This document shows, piece after piece, positions 37,431 to 46,743 of a stretch of 64,000 nucleotides of DNA. Under the pieces are notes generated by a model. That model saw nothing but the letters and a program-made list of their open reading frames with translations, was not told the DNA's origin and did no database searches. How positions within the stretch are numbered: the stretch's first letter is position 1; every line of letters begins with the position of its first letter. The stretch is from Prochlorococcus sp. AG-442-M23 (GTDB taxonomy: Bacteria; Cyanobacteriota; Cyanobacteriia; PCC-6307; Cyanobiaceae): positions 124,001-188,000 of the forward strand of contig QCPW01000003.1 in assembly GCA_003209655.1 (NCBI GenBank). Reading direction: 5' to 3'. A program made the position numbers and the translations under genes.

Positions 37431-38732
37431 TTGACTGACATATTAAATACTACTCATTCTCAAAAAGTTTTCTCCTCAGCTTTGGAATTAATGCCTGGAG
37501 GAGTTAGTTCCCCGGTGAGAGCATTTAAGTCTGTTGGTGGCCAGCCTATTGTTTTCGACAGGGTAAAAGGCCCCTTTGCCTGGGACGTTGATGGAAATAG
37601 ATATATTGATTATATAGGGAGTTGGGGACCAGCAATCTGTGGGCATGCACATCCTGAAGTAATTACAGCATTGCAAGAGGCTATTGAAAAAGGTACTAGT
37701 TTCGGAGCGCCTTGTGTACTAGAAAATAAACTTGCTGAAATGGTAATAGATGCTGTTCCTTCGGTAGAAATGGTTAGATTTGTCAACAGCGGCACTGAAG
37801 CCTGCATGGCAGTTTTAAGGCTAATGAGGGCATTTACTGGAAGAGATAAGGTAATAAAATTTGATGGATGCTATCACGGACATGCTGATATGTTTTTGGT
37901 AAAAGCGGGTTCTGGAGTTGCCACTTTAGGTCTACCAGATTCCCCAGGAGTTCCAAGAACTACAACAGCAAACACTCTAACTGCTCCTTACAACGATCTC
38001 GAAGCTGTAAAAAAATTATTCTCTGAGAATCCTGATGCTATTTCTGGAGTTATTCTTGAACCTATAGTTGGGAATGCAGGATTCATTACTCCTGAGCCTG
38101 GTTTTCTTGAAGGATTGAGAGAACTAACAACTGACAATGGATCTTTACTAGTTTTTGATGAGGTTATGACTGGTTTCAGAATTAGTTATGGAGGAGCCCA
38201 AGAAAAATTTGGCGTTACTCCTGATTTAACTACCCTCGGCAAAGTAATTGGAGGAGGTTTACCTGTAGGAGCCTATGGAGGAAGAAAAGAAATAATGTCT
38301 ATGATTGCACCATCTGGCCCTGTATACCAGGCTGGTACTCTGAGTGGAAATCCACTAGCAATGACAGCAGGTATTAAAACTTTAGAATTACTTAAACAAG
38401 AAGGTACTTATGAAAAACTAGAGTCAACAACCTCAAGGTTGATTGAAGGTATTATGCAATCAGCAGAAAATAATGGTATTGCAATCAATGGAGGGAGCGT
38501 AAGTGCAATGTTCGGATTTTTCTTATGTGAGGGTCCAGTAAGGAATTTTGAAGAGGCTAAAACAAACGACTCAGAACTTTTTGGGAAATTACATAGAGAG
38601 ATGCTTAAGCAAGGAGTATACTTAGCACCAAGTCCTTTTGAAGCTGGATTTACTTCTTTAGCTCACAGTGAAGAAGAGATTGACCGAACATTAGAAGCAT
38701 TCGATCAATCTTTTAGTGCGATAAAAATCTAA
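37431..38732 (+). CDS. hemL: Glutamate-1-semialdehyde 2,1-aminomutase
   Basis: Converts glutamate-1-semialdehyde to 5-aminolevulinate, the committed precursor of chlorophyll, haem and B12. The 433-residue PLP enzyme has SRVRAF-like substrate residues in [30 protein letters not shown] (~residues 122-141), FDEVMTGFR (~243-251) and the PLP lysine in [12 protein letters not shown] (~272-283). The TTG at 37431 ([10 protein letters not shown]) gives the expected start. It converges with the SPFH gene two bases after its stop. Confidence 0.97.
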   Translation: MTDILNTTHSQKVFSSALELMPGGVSSPVRAFKSVGGQPIVFDRVKGPFAWDVDGNRYIDYIGSWGPAICGHAHPEVITALQEAIEKGTSFGAPCVLENKLAEMVIDAVPSVEMVRFVNSGTEACMAVLRLMRAFTGRDKVIKFDGCYHGHADMFLVKAGSGVATLGLPDSPGVPRTTTANTLTAPYNDLEAVKKLFSENPDAISGVILEPIVGNAGFITPEPGFLEGLRELTTDNGSLLVFDEVMTGFRISYGGAQEKFGVTPDLTTLGKVIGGGLPVGAYGGRKEIMSMIAPSGPVYQAGTLSGNPLAMTAGIKTLELLKQEGTYEKLESTTSRLIEGIMQSAENNGIAINGGSVSAMFGFFLCEGPVRNFEEAKTNDSELFGKLHREMLKQGVYLAPSPFEAGFTSLAHSEEEIDRTLEAFDQSFSAIKI

Positions 38733-38734
38733 CT

Positions 38735-39541
38735 TTATCTATTTTTTCCGCCAACAATAACTGGAGGCATTCCCCCCTCACTTCCAGGGAGGCCTGGGAC
38801 TACCTGTGTGCTTCCATCCCATTTGTCCAGAAATAACTTAAAAAGCACCTGATCGTTTAAGCCTTTATTCAAGGTTTCGTACCTTAAAGCTTCTTGTTCA
38901 GCAATTTCTACTTCTGTTTTAGCTCTTAAAAGAAGCTGACCAGCTATCTGCTTCTGTTCAATAGCAGCTCTATATTCCTCAGCTATTTCTAATCCAGTAA
39001 GATCTAAGCTTTTTACATCTACATAATCAAAAGAGTTTAATTCTTCAGCCACTGTAGAAGCTACTTTTTCAGATATGACATTAAATTCAGTTGCTATTGT
39101 TTCCAATTCATATTGTGAAAAAACAGATTTTAAGGCTTTGAGTAAAGAAGGCTGAACTATTTTTTGATAAACATCGCTATTCCTACTAGCAATTGTTGCA
39201 AAAATCCTACCTGCTTCATTTGGCTTGACTGAATATTTAACAGTTGCAGTTGCTCTGATGACTTGAAGATCTTTCGTTAAAGTCTCAAATTTCTCAGGTT
39301 GAACTTGAGTTTTCACATCAAAGGGAAAGACTGATTGAATGAAAGGTACTTTAAAATTTAAACCTGGTCTTCTTGAACCACCACTAACTTTACCTAAAGT
39401 AGTTACTACAGCTACTTGTCCAGAAGGGACTACAAATAAAGATTGCGTAAGTAAAAGAAATCCAGTAAAAGATAATACTATTAATAATGTTGCTGTCCCT
39501 CCAGGACCAGTCGGAGTTACATTTTTGAAGGATGTTGACAT
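38735..39541 (-). CDS. SPFH/prohibitin-family membrane protein (band 7)
   Basis: A 268-residue protein anchored by an N-terminal hydrophobic segment (~residues 15-37), followed by an SPFH domain (VPSGQVAVVTTLGKV, then QVQPEKFETLTKDLQ) and a helical C-terminal region (EQKQIAGQLLLRAKTEVEIAEQEA). Prohibitins form large ring complexes in plasma and thylakoid membranes; the role in cyanobacteria is not settled. It lies downstream of a perfect 20-bp palindrome on its 5' side. It ends in a Gly/Pro-rich tail. Confidence 0.88.
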   Translation of the reverse strand: MSTSFKNVTPTGPGGTATLLIVLSFTGFLLLTQSLFVVPSGQVAVVTTLGKVSGGSRRPGLNFKVPFIQSVFPFDVKTQVQPEKFETLTKDLQVIRATATVKYSVKPNEAGRIFATIASRNSDVYQKIVQPSLLKALKSVFSQYELETIATEFNVISEKVASTVAEELNSFDYVDVKSLDLTGLEIAEEYRAAIEQKQIAGQLLLRAKTEVEIAEQEALRYETLNKGLNDQVLFKLFLDKWDGSTQVVPGLPGSEGGMPPVIVGGKNR

Positions 39542-39576
39542 TTAAAATTGCTTTTTAATAATCATATTTAAAGAAA

Positions 39577-39596
39577 TTAATTAATGCATTAATTAA
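39577..39596. promoter_or_regulatory. Perfect 20-bp palindrome upstream of the SPFH gene
   Basis: TTAATTAATG and its exact complement CATTAATTAA meet with no spacer. It lies 36 bases before the ATG of the minus-strand SPFH gene, within its likely promoter region. AT-only palindromes arise more easily in AT-rich DNA, but a 20-bp exact match with a GC centre is unusual. It may be an operator, or nothing functional. Confidence 0.3.
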
Positions 39597-39651
39597 CTAT
39601 TTAATTAAAATATTTTTTTAATAATTGTTTTACGTAGTTAATAAATAATTT

Positions 39652-39864
39652 TTATAAATTATTTCCTTGAAATTTTTCTAATAATTCTAAATAAAGATTC
39701 TCATCTATTTCCCTAATATCGTATTCAGAAGGTAAAACTCCATGCTTATGTTCATGGGCAGCCATCCAACAAAATTTCTCAATTTCATTTAATGAAAAGC
39801 GTGGGTAATTTTTTATTTTTAAGCACAATGAGTCAAGGATAGATTTTGAATAAACAGTCATCAA
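39652..39864 (-). CDS. Small conserved hypothetical protein
   Basis: A 70-residue soluble protein with clusters of histidine and acidic residues (AAHEHKHGVLPSEYD, residues ~34-48). The frame starts MMTVYSK; the first ATG lies at 39864 and a second is one codon on. I do not recognise a family. It sits 21 bases downstream of yajQ on the same strand, so it is likely read from the same transcript. Confidence 0.5.
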   Translation of the reverse strand: MMTVYSKSILDSLCLKIKNYPRFSLNEIEKFCWMAAHEHKHGVLPSEYDIREIDENLYLELLEKFQGNNL

Positions 39865-39885
39865 TAAAATTTAGGTAATTTCATC

Positions 39886-40383
39886 TTATCTGTAATTATT
39901 AGCTTGAAGAGGAATTTGGTAAAATTCCTCTAAATTATTAAGTAGTTTAATTGTTAATTGTAAATCATTCTTACTCTTGCTCGTTACCCTCAAAGTTTCT
40001 CCATTAATACTTACATTTACCTTTTTAAATTCATCTCTTATATTTTTACTGATTTTTTTTGCAATTTCCTGATTGAGTCCCTTCTTTAAAGTAATAGTTT
40101 GCTTTACTTTATTTCCGCTAACAACTTCAATGGAGTTGAAATCAAAGATTTTTAAAGAGAGTTTTCTTTTTATTGCCTTTTGTCTAATAATGTCTACAAC
40201 AGAATTTAAAGTTAATTCACTATTTGTAGTGATAAAAATATTTTCTTTGTCCAAGTCCAATGAGGTGTCTGTTCCTTTAAGATCATATCTTTGAGAAATC
40301 TCTCTTTTAACTTGATCCAAAGCATTTACCAATTCTTGTCTATCGAAATCGGAAACCACGTCAAATGAAAAATTTTCTGCCAT
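39886..40383 (-). CDS. YajQ family protein
   Basis: A 165-residue protein of the YajQ family, two ferredoxin-like repeats that bind nucleotides; some relatives in Xanthomonas bind cyclic di-GMP. The signature FSFDVVSDFDRQELVNALDQ lies at the N-terminus, then REISQRYDLKGTDTSL, and FKKVNVSINGETLRVTSKSKNDLQ lies in the second half. Function in cyanobacteria is unknown. It is followed by the small 70-residue gene. Confidence 0.9.
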   Translation of the reverse strand: MAENFSFDVVSDFDRQELVNALDQVKREISQRYDLKGTDTSLDLDKENIFITTNSELTLNSVVDIIRQKAIKRKLSLKIFDFNSIEVVSGNKVKQTITLKKGLNQEIAKKISKNIRDEFKKVNVSINGETLRVTSKSKNDLQLTIKLLNNLEEFYQIPLQANNYR

Positions 40384-40445
40384 CTCTAAATTTTTAAATT
40401 AATTAAATCATTATCCCAAATAAATTAAAAAAAAGAAGATTTAAT

Positions 40446-40958
40446 TTAATCAAAAAATAACAAACTAACTAACTTGCCCATTTCTTCAGCAGATCTACAA
40501 GTATTTAATAAAGTTTCACTATCATGAAAAGCAAAACAAATTAATTGATCACATCTATTAATAATTTCTTGATTACAAAGACTGCTTGCCATGGGTAAAG
40601 GTAATTCATCGTTCTCGCTCTTTTCAACCAAATGCATGACACTCTCTAATTGGTCCTTAATTTCAGGTAATTGCTTATCTAAACTCTGTGGTAAAAGTAC
40701 AGTCAACAAAGAGGGGTTAATTTCCAAAACAGCTCTAATAACTGCTGCATTAACTCCCTGAGATCCTGAGGTAAGGATGGTATGCCCCTCTTCCGCTAAT
40801 GACCTTGCAATTAGTTCGATCAAGTGAATATCAACAACAGGTACGTGTCTACTACCCAAAAAAGCAATCCTTCTTTTCCCATTATCCTGAAGTTTTGCGA
40901 GTTCCTGAGCTAAGGTGTCAACACCTTCGGTTGAGGGTAGGTCTAAAGAACGACTCAA
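40446..40958 (-). CDS. Rossmann-like (SLOG/DprA-like) hypothetical protein
   Basis: A 170-residue cytoplasmic protein with RRIAFLGSRHVP (residues ~29-40) followed by HTILTSGSQGVNAAVIRA (~59-76). This order of a first-strand glycine loop and a TSGSQG turn recalls the SLOG superfamily of nucleotide-related proteins (LOG, DprA). No DNA-binding domain is attached. It begins 25 bases after the DRTGG-protein gene and probably works with it. Function unknown. Confidence 0.6.
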   Translation of the reverse strand: MSRSLDLPSTEGVDTLAQELAKLQDNGKRRIAFLGSRHVPVVDIHLIELIARSLAEEGHTILTSGSQGVNAAVIRAVLEINPSLLTVLLPQSLDKQLPEIKDQLESVMHLVEKSENDELPLPMASSLCNQEIINRCDQLICFAFHDSETLLNTCRSAEEMGKLVSLLFFD

Positions 40959-40983
40959 AATAAATTGGTAACTACATTTGAAA

Positions 40984-42093
40984 TTAGCATTTATCTGAAA
41001 AATTGCAGGGGAAATCTATTGTTTCAAGAATATTTTGGAGATTTACATGCTCTTGAACTAATTGAACAGCGTATGATGCCTTTATTGATTCATGTATCCT
41101 GACATGGCCAAAAGCTTGTTCAATAATTTCGACCGTAGCAAGAGTATCTAAATCTACTTTTAAAATTGGAACTTCTAATTCTTCTGCTCTATGTATTAGC
41201 TGTCCTAAAGGTTCGCCTAAACCAGTAAGAATTAAGCATTGGGTGGAGGCTTCTAAAGCTGCAAGTTGAATATCAGTTCTATCAGCCCCTGTAACAACAG
41301 CCATATTTCTTCTTCTCCTAAAAAATTCCATTGCAGAATTCACTCCCATTGCACCGATACTTAATGTCTCAACGAGTAATTGCTCTTTCTCTGGACAACA
41401 AATTACTTGAGCATCTAATCTTCTTACTAATTCCCCTACAGTGACACTTCTAAGTAATGGAGATTTAGGCATCACACCAAATACTTTTATGCCCATCTCT
41501 TGAAGAGAAGGTATTATTTTATTCTTTATTTTTTCAATTTCCTCGGGAACAACAGCATTTAAGACAGCACCTGCAAAATGATCTCCTAATTGATTTTTTG
41601 CGTCTAGTAAAGCATCTACGCTTTTACTATCTTCCCATAGATTAACAATAAGTACTTTTGCGTTTAGGTGATTTGCAAGTTGTGGGAGACTTAAACCATA
41701 AATGATCCCTTCATGAAGGCTACCTGCAGCCTCAAGGATATTTATCCCATCAAAATCATCATTTGCTAATGCCTCAATTTGTTCAAAACCCTTACCAGGA
41801 ACAAAGTCTTTATTATAAATTCTTTTCTCAGCAGATATATTATCCAACAACCCAACGGAAGGAATTAAGTTTTTTTCTTCAATATTTAAATTAGAGCCTA
41901 TAAACTTAACATCATCATCTATTAACCCTTCGTAAGTCATGGAAGGAAGATTAGTAAGTTCAATACAGGTTGCTAATGGCTTTCCAATACGGATTTTTTT
42001 TCCCTGCTCTAAGAGTTTTTTTGATATCCCCAGTACTAATGCTGACTTACCACTAAATGGCTCGCAGGAACCAATTAACAATATCTGACTCAT
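40984..42093 (-). CDS. P-loop (dethiobiotin-synthetase-like) plus DRTGG-domain protein
   Basis: A 369-residue protein. Residues ~1-210 form a P-loop domain (LIGSCEPFSGKSALVLG) like that of dethiobiotin or cobyrinate synthetases and the N-terminal half of long phosphotransacetylases. Residues ~215-330 carry a DRTGG-type domain (GELVRRLDAQ near its start, then VVTGADRTDIQLAALEA). The phosphotransacetylase catalytic domain itself is absent. The role is not known; sensing of a nucleotide or phospho-metabolite is plausible. The neighbouring SLOG-fold gene downstream supports a shared job. Confidence 0.75.
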   Translation of the reverse strand: MSQILLIGSCEPFSGKSALVLGISKKLLEQGKKIRIGKPLATCIELTNLPSMTYEGLIDDDVKFIGSNLNIEEKNLIPSVGLLDNISAEKRIYNKDFVPGKGFEQIEALANDDFDGINILEAAGSLHEGIIYGLSLPQLANHLNAKVLIVNLWEDSKSVDALLDAKNQLGDHFAGAVLNAVVPEEIEKIKNKIIPSLQEMGIKVFGVMPKSPLLRSVTVGELVRRLDAQVICCPEKEQLLVETLSIGAMGVNSAMEFFRRRRNMAVVTGADRTDIQLAALEASTQCLILTGLGEPLGQLIHRAEELEVPILKVDLDTLATVEIIEQAFGHVRIHESIKASYAVQLVQEHVNLQNILETIDFPCNFSDKC

Positions 42094-42260
42094 AATGAAT
42101 TAACTAACCTTATCCTTAGATCCAAGATAATATTTTTTCTAAGAGTATACAAATGTTTATTTATGACTTTTAATCAAATAAATTAATAACCCTGTACAAA
42201 GTAATAAAATTTATGATGAATTGATCTATTATCGGAGTTAAACTAAATTTAATTGATGTC

Positions 42261-42974
42261 ATGGGTCAAGGAGGAACTGTTGGTATTACAGGCGCTTCGG
42301 GAGCATTAGGAAAAGAGTTAACAAAAATATTTCGCGAGAAAGGGTTTAAAGTTATCGGATTTACTCATAATAAAAATAATAATGAATTAAGCAAAAATTC
42401 ACCAAACGAATGGATAGAATGGCAATGCGGGAAAGAATTCTTATTACAAGAGCATCTAAAAAAACTTGACATCTTAATTCTGAACCATGGAATATACGAT
42501 TTGAGTAAAACAAATTCAAGTTACGAAAATTCAATAGAAATAAATGCTTTAAGCAAATTTAAATTCTTCAATTTATTTGAAGAAATTGCGATCAAAGACA
42601 ACTCAATCAAAGTAAGGGAAATTTGGATAAACACCTCTGAAGCAGAAATATTGCCAGCATTAAATCCTTCATATGAAATAAGTAAATCTCTTATTGGTCA
42701 ATTAGTTTCTTTTAAAACAAACCTTCTCGAAGAAAATACAAAGAAAAAATTAAAAATTAAAAAAATCATCTTGGGGCCTTTCAAATCAGAATTAAACCCT
42801 TTAGGCATTATGAATCCGAAATTTGTGTCTATTAATATTTATAATTTTGCAATGTTAAATACCTTTTTGATTATTGTTAGTCCTAATCCTCTTACCTATA
42901 TCCTTTTCCCTATTAAAGAGTTATATTATTTTTTATATTGCAAGCTTTTAACAATATCAAAATTCAGTAATTAA
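42261..42974 (+). CDS. Short-chain dehydrogenase/reductase family protein
   Basis: A 237-residue Rossmann protein with TGASGALGKEL (residues ~11-21, glycine-rich NAD(P) motif), LILNHG in place of NNAG, and YEISK with the catalytic Tyr and Lys (~143-147). The C-terminal ~45 residues are hydrophobic (LNTFLIIVSPNPLTYILF), which suggests membrane contact. The substrate is unknown. It begins with ATG at 42261 and its stop shares TTAA with the convergent map gene. Confidence 0.8.
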   Translation: MGQGGTVGITGASGALGKELTKIFREKGFKVIGFTHNKNNNELSKNSPNEWIEWQCGKEFLLQEHLKKLDILILNHGIYDLSKTNSSYENSIEINALSKFKFFNLFEEIAIKDNSIKVREIWINTSEAEILPALNPSYEISKSLIGQLVSFKTNLLEENTKKKLKIKKIILGPFKSELNPLGIMNPKFVSINIYNFAMLNTFLIIVSPNPLTYILFPIKELYYFLYCKLLTISKFSN

Positions 42975-43810
42975 AAATCTCTTTCAGTCAAAATTTCGAT
43001 ACCATCTTTCATTACAACAATTGTATGCTCCCATTGGGCTGATAATTTTCCATCCTTTGTTATTACCGTCCATTTGTCATTTAAAGTTTTGCAAAACTTA
43101 CTTCCTTGATTAACAATAGGTTCTACGGCTAAAGTCATACCTTCTCGTAGAACAACATTAGGTAACTCTTTAGTACGAAAATTAAATACAGATGGTTCTT
43201 CGTGAAGGTTTCGCCCCACACCATGACCGGTATAGTCTTCAACAACACTAAATCCATTAACCTTAACCACATCTTCGATTGCACCTGCAACATCAAGAAG
43301 TGTATTTCCTGATTTGATTTTCGAAAGTCCAGCGAATAAAGCTTGAGAGGCTACTTCAGAAAGTTTTTTGGCTTTCTCACTTACTTCACCTACACAAATA
43401 GTTATGCAACTATCACCGTGAAAGCCATCTAGATAAGCTCCAGTATCAATTTTCACAAGATCTCCATCCTTAATTATTTTATTTTTATTTGGTATACCAT
43501 GAACAACTTCATTGTTAATGCTGGAGCAGATACTAGATGGGAAACCGTGGTAACCCTTGAAACTTGGTACAGCACCCATTTCCCTTATTCTCTTTTCTGC
43601 AAAATCATCCAAATCTTTTGTACTCATTCCAGGTTTTATAAGATCATTTATTTCTCTCAAAACCGTCCCAACAATCCTGCTGGATTTCTTCATTAGTTTT
43701 ATTTCTCTGGATGATTTTATTTCTATTCCTCTCCTTCTTTGTATGAAAGGTACTTGATCATTTGATTTAAAATTATTTTTATTTAACAAAAGATCTGCAA
43801 AATGTTTCAT
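42971..43810 (-). CDS. map: Methionine aminopeptidase (type I)
   Basis: Removes the N-terminal methionine from nascent proteins. The 279-residue enzyme has a ~30-residue N-terminal extension, then GYHGFPSSICSSINNEVVHGIP, DTGAYLDGFHGDSC with two metal aspartates, GHGVGRNLHEEP, and the C-terminal WTVITKDGKLSAQWEHTIVV with the last metal glutamate. All five metal ligands are identifiable. It is the counterpart of a small PepSY-like gene across an 88-base divergent gap. Confidence 0.95.
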   Translation of the reverse strand: MKHFADLLLNKNNFKSNDQVPFIQRRRGIEIKSSREIKLMKKSSRIVGTVLREINDLIKPGMSTKDLDDFAEKRIREMGAVPSFKGYHGFPSSICSSINNEVVHGIPNKNKIIKDGDLVKIDTGAYLDGFHGDSCITICVGEVSEKAKKLSEVASQALFAGLSKIKSGNTLLDVAGAIEDVVKVNGFSVVEDYTGHGVGRNLHEEPSVFNFRTKELPNVVLREGMTLAVEPIVNQGSKFCKTLNDKWTVITKDGKLSAQWEHTIVVMKDGIEILTERDF

Positions 43811-43898
43811 TGGAATAAATAATAGTAATAGATAAATATCATCAAATAGCCATACTAAATCATAGCTATTCTAAATCTATCAGTAAGAAAAACAGAAA

Positions 43899-44207
43899 AT
43901 GAAATTTATTACCAATTCTAGGCAATTTCATAAATCATTGGCACCTTGGGTTTTCCTCCCATTATTCGTCTCGGCTTTGACAGGCTTATTCTATAGAATT
44001 TCGAAAGATTTATTAGGCTATTCAAGAGAAGAAGTGCATTGGTTAATGTCTTTACATGAAGGAGAGTGGCTTGGGGATAAAGGTGAACTAATTTACGTAA
44101 TTCTGAATTCTTTAGGACTTATTTGGATGCTAATTACTGGGTTCCAAATATTTTCAAAGAAATTTTCATTTGCTAAAAAGGTTACTAAAGGCGAGTCAAA
44201 AGGTTAA
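43899..44207 (+). CDS. Small PepSY-like membrane protein
   Basis: A 102-residue protein with two membrane segments (about residues 14-31, PWVFLPLFVSALTGLFY, and 68-86, VILNSLGLIWMLITGFQIF). The spacing and the HKSLAPW opening resemble PepSY-associated membrane helices seen in cyanobacteria and reductase domains. The function is unknown. A divergent inverted repeat (AATAGC/GCTATT, 43845-43870) lies upstream. rplS follows after 32 bases on the same strand. Confidence 0.55.
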   Translation: MKFITNSRQFHKSLAPWVFLPLFVSALTGLFYRISKDLLGYSREEVHWLMSLHEGEWLGDKGELIYVILNSLGLIWMLITGFQIFSKKFSFAKKVTKGESKG

Positions 44208-44239
44208 AATATTATTCTTGTTGATTCATTGAGCATAAA

Positions 44240-44713
44240 ATGGCTAAAGAGAATAAAGAAATTGAGTCAGGAATCATTACTGAGACTGATACTACTACGG
44301 TAAAACCCGTTGAAAATAACGAAAAAAAAGACTTAAGTTCCAAATCCAAAAAAAATTCAAGTTCATCAAATTTAATATATGAATTTGAAAATAATCAATT
44401 AAAAAAACAATTACCAGAAATATATGTAGGAGATACTGTTAGAGTTGGTGTAAAGATTACAGAAGGTAACAAAGAGAGAGTTCAGCCTTACGAAGGAGTT
44501 GTTATTGCAAAAAGACATGGCGGGCTTAATCAGACAATAACTGTGAGAAGGATATTCCAAGGTATCGGTGTTGAAAGAGTATTTATGCTACATAGTCCAC
44601 AAGTTGCCTCTCTAAAAGTTGAACGTAGAGGTAAAGTAAGAAGAGCTAAGTTATTCTATCTTCGAGATAGAGTAGGAAAAGCTACACGCGTAAAACAACG
44701 CTTTGATCGATAA
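44240..44713 (+). CDS. rplS: 50S ribosomal protein L19
   Basis: L19 sits at the 30S-50S interface. The 157-residue protein has the normal L19 core in its C-terminal ~110 residues ([20 protein letters not shown], then [24 protein letters not shown]). The first ~47 residues are a polar Lys/Ser/Asn/Glu-rich extension longer than the E. coli protein of 115 residues. Followed by a tRNA-Trp after a short hairpin-bearing gap. Confidence 0.93.
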   Translation: MAKENKEIESGIITETDTTTVKPVENNEKKDLSSKSKKNSSSSNLIYEFENNQLKKQLPEIYVGDTVRVGVKITEGNKERVQPYEGVVIAKRHGGLNQTITVRRIFQGIGVERVFMLHSPQVASLKVERRGKVRRAKLFYLRDRVGKATRVKQRFDR

Positions 44714-44753
44714 GGTTGTAAAGTAATTTCAACCTAATGGTCATAAAGGCGCT

Positions 44754-44759
44754 TATAAT
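44754..44759 (+). promoter_or_regulatory. Candidate -10 element (TATAAT) for tRNA-Trp
   Basis: A perfect TATAAT lies 10 bases before the tRNA-Trp gene, the right distance for a start close to its 5' end. No clear -35 element precedes it. A hairpin AGGTTG/CAACCT at 44713-44734, just after the rplS stop, could terminate the upstream transcript. Confidence 0.45.
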
Positions 44760-44768
44760 CTTTTTATT

Positions 44769-44841
44769 GCGTCGTTAGTTCAGTTGGTAGAACGCAGGTC
44801 TCCAAAACCTGATGTCGGGGGTTCAAGTCCTCCACGGCGCG
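44769..44841 (+). tRNA. trnW: tRNA-Trp (CCA anticodon)
   Basis: The 73-base sequence folds as a cloverleaf. The acceptor stem GCGTCGT pairs with ACGGCGC (one G-U), the D-arm has AGTTCAGTTGGTAGAAC, the anticodon stem encloses CTCCAAA with anticodon CCA, and the T-arm is GGGGGTTCAAGTCCTCC. The terminal CCA is not encoded, as usual in cyanobacteria. CCA reads UGG, tryptophan. Confidence 0.97.
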
Positions 44842-44880
44842 TTTGAATCAACATTTTGTAAATTATTTTTTTTCATTGAG

Positions 44881-45069
44881 ATGGAGTTAGATCTTCAACC
44901 AGGGGATGTAGTTAAAGTCCTCGAATCAGCTGCTTTAGGATGGGTTCGTGCGAGAGTTATCAGAGTTAAGTCTGGGGGGAGAGTTGTTGTTCAAAGCGAT
45001 CAAGGCAGAGAATTTACAGCTCGAGGTAACCAAGTTAGGTTAATTGAGCCTGCTGGCTTTAGACCTTGA
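44881..45069 (+). CDS. Small conserved protein with SH3/KOW-like fold
   Basis: A 62-residue protein read from an ATG shortly after tRNA-Trp. It is glycine- and valine-rich with regular strands (GDVVKVLESAALGWVRAR, then GGRVVVQSDQGREFTARG), which suggests a small beta-barrel such as an SH3 or KOW-like fold. I do not recognise a named family. An upstream in-frame extension runs into the tRNA and is not used. The clean coding pattern supports a real gene. Confidence 0.65.
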   Translation: MELDLQPGDVVKVLESAALGWVRARVIRVKSGGRVVVQSDQGREFTARGNQVRLIEPAGFRP

Positions 45070-45215
45070 AGAAAATCAATTAATTCTCATATAAAACTAT
45101 TTATTTCTTTAAATCCTCAAATAAATGAATTTTTTTATTACAACAACATTAATCAAGTATCATGATTTGATATTTTTAAATTCAGTTCTCTAGTTAAATT
45201 TAGAACAAAATTTCT

Positions 45216-45289
45216 GGGACCGTAGTTCAACTGGTTAGAGCACCGCCCTGTCACGGCGGAAGTTGCGGGTTCGAATCCCGTCGGTCCCG
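45216..45289 (+). tRNA. trnD: tRNA-Asp (GTC anticodon)
   Basis: The 74-base cloverleaf has acceptor stem GGGACCG with CGGTCCC, D-arm AGTTCAACTGGTTAGAGC, anticodon stem CCGCC/GGCGG enclosing CTGTCAC with anticodon GTC, and a T-arm GCGGGTTCGAATCCCGT. The 3' CCA is not encoded. It lies 17 bases before the gltX start and may be in the same transcript. Confidence 0.97.
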
Positions 45290-45306
45290 TTCTTTTCTAA
45301 AAGAAA

Positions 45307-46743
45307 TTGGAAAAACGTTTAAGATTAGCACCAAGTCCAACTGGTCTATTACATATAGGGACAGCACGAACAGCATTATTTAATTGGTTATATGCAAAAA
45401 ATAACGATGGTAAGTTTCTGATTAGAATAGAAGACACTGACATTGTGCGATCTAAGTCAGAATATACCGCAAATATATTAGATGGATTAAAATGGCTAGG
45501 ACTTTTTTGGGATGAAGATCCTATTAAGCAAAGTGAACGAATTTCAATTCACAAAAATCAAATTAAAAGACTTTTAGAAATTGGAGCTGCATATAGATGT
45601 TTTACTTCAGAAAGTGAGATTCTTGAGCTAAGAGAAAAACAACAAAAAGGTGGTTTACCGCCGAAGCATGACAATAGGCATAGAAATCTTACGAGTAAAC
45701 AGATTAAAGAATTTATATCTCAAGGGAGATCTTCCGTAATAAGGTTTAAAATTGATGATGAGACAGAAATAAAATGGAAAGATCAGATTAGGGGCGAAAT
45801 AAAATGGCAAGGGAAGGATCTCGGAGGTGATTTAGTCTTATCAAGAAGAGCTTTTGGTGATCAGATAGGAGATCCTCTATATAATCTTGCTGTTGTGGTA
45901 GATGATAATTTTATGAATATTACTCATGTTATAAGAGGTGAAGATCACATATCAAATACTGCAAAACAGATATTAATTTATAGAGCTTTAGATTTTAAAT
46001 TACCAATTTTTTCTCACACTCCCCTTATATTAAATAGCTTGGGTAAAAAACTATCCAAACGTGATTCCGTAACTTCAATCGACGAATTTAAAGACATGGG
46101 TTATTTACCGGAGGCCCTTGCAAATTATATGGCATTTTTGGGGTGGTCAACAAAAACTCCAGTGAATGAAATACTATCACTATCAGAAATATCAAAAATT
46201 TTTGACATATCAGATATAAATAAATCTGGAGCTAAATTTAGTTGGGAAAAACTTAATTGGATTAATTCTCAATATATCAAGAGTATGGAATTAACAAAAT
46301 TGAGTGGTCTTATTAAAAAATACTGGATTAATAAGGGTTGGAAATCTCCTTCTAGAGAATGGGAATTAAAATTAACAGATTTAATTAGAGACTCTATGAT
46401 CCTTCTAAAGGATTCAATAGATCAATCAAAACCTTTTTTTACTTTATCTGAAATTCAGAGTGAAGGGGAAGATTTTCTTGAAAATAACAAGGATGCAAAA
46501 GAATCATTAAGATATATCCTTAATTATATAAAAGAGGAAAACATATCAAGAATTAATAGCTCAAACGCTAAAGAAATAATTAACAAAATTTGTGTTAAAA
46601 ACTCTATTAAAAAATTCGTTATAATGAAATCATTGAGAATAGCTTTTTTTGGTTGTCTTAGCGGACCAGATTTAATTCAAAGTTGGGAATTGTTCTCTGA
46701 GAACAACAGTGATATCACCCTTATTGAAAGATGCCTTACTTAA
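45307..46743 (+). CDS. gltX: Glutamyl-tRNA synthetase
   Basis: Charges tRNA-Glu; in cyanobacteria Glu-tRNA also feeds 5-aminolevulinate synthesis for chlorophyll and haem, so it links to hemL in this window. The 478-residue protein has the class I HIGH-type motif ([13 protein letters not shown], residues ~15-27) and the KLSKRD motif (KMSKS equivalent, near 253-258). It starts at TTG 45307, because APSPTG begins at residue 8. Its stop directly abuts the stop of the NhaP-type antiporter gene. Confidence 0.96.
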   Translation: MEKRLRLAPSPTGLLHIGTARTALFNWLYAKNNDGKFLIRIEDTDIVRSKSEYTANILDGLKWLGLFWDEDPIKQSERISIHKNQIKRLLEIGAAYRCFTSESEILELREKQQKGGLPPKHDNRHRNLTSKQIKEFISQGRSSVIRFKIDDETEIKWKDQIRGEIKWQGKDLGGDLVLSRRAFGDQIGDPLYNLAVVVDDNFMNITHVIRGEDHISNTAKQILIYRALDFKLPIFSHTPLILNSLGKKLSKRDSVTSIDEFKDMGYLPEALANYMAFLGWSTKTPVNEILSLSEISKIFDISDINKSGAKFSWEKLNWINSQYIKSMELTKLSGLIKKYWINKGWKSPSREWELKLTDLIRDSMILLKDSIDQSKPFFTLSEIQSEGEDFLENNKDAKESLRYILNYIKEENISRINSSNAKEIINKICVKNSIKKFVIMKSLRIAFFGCLSGPDLIQSWELFSENNSDITLIERCLT

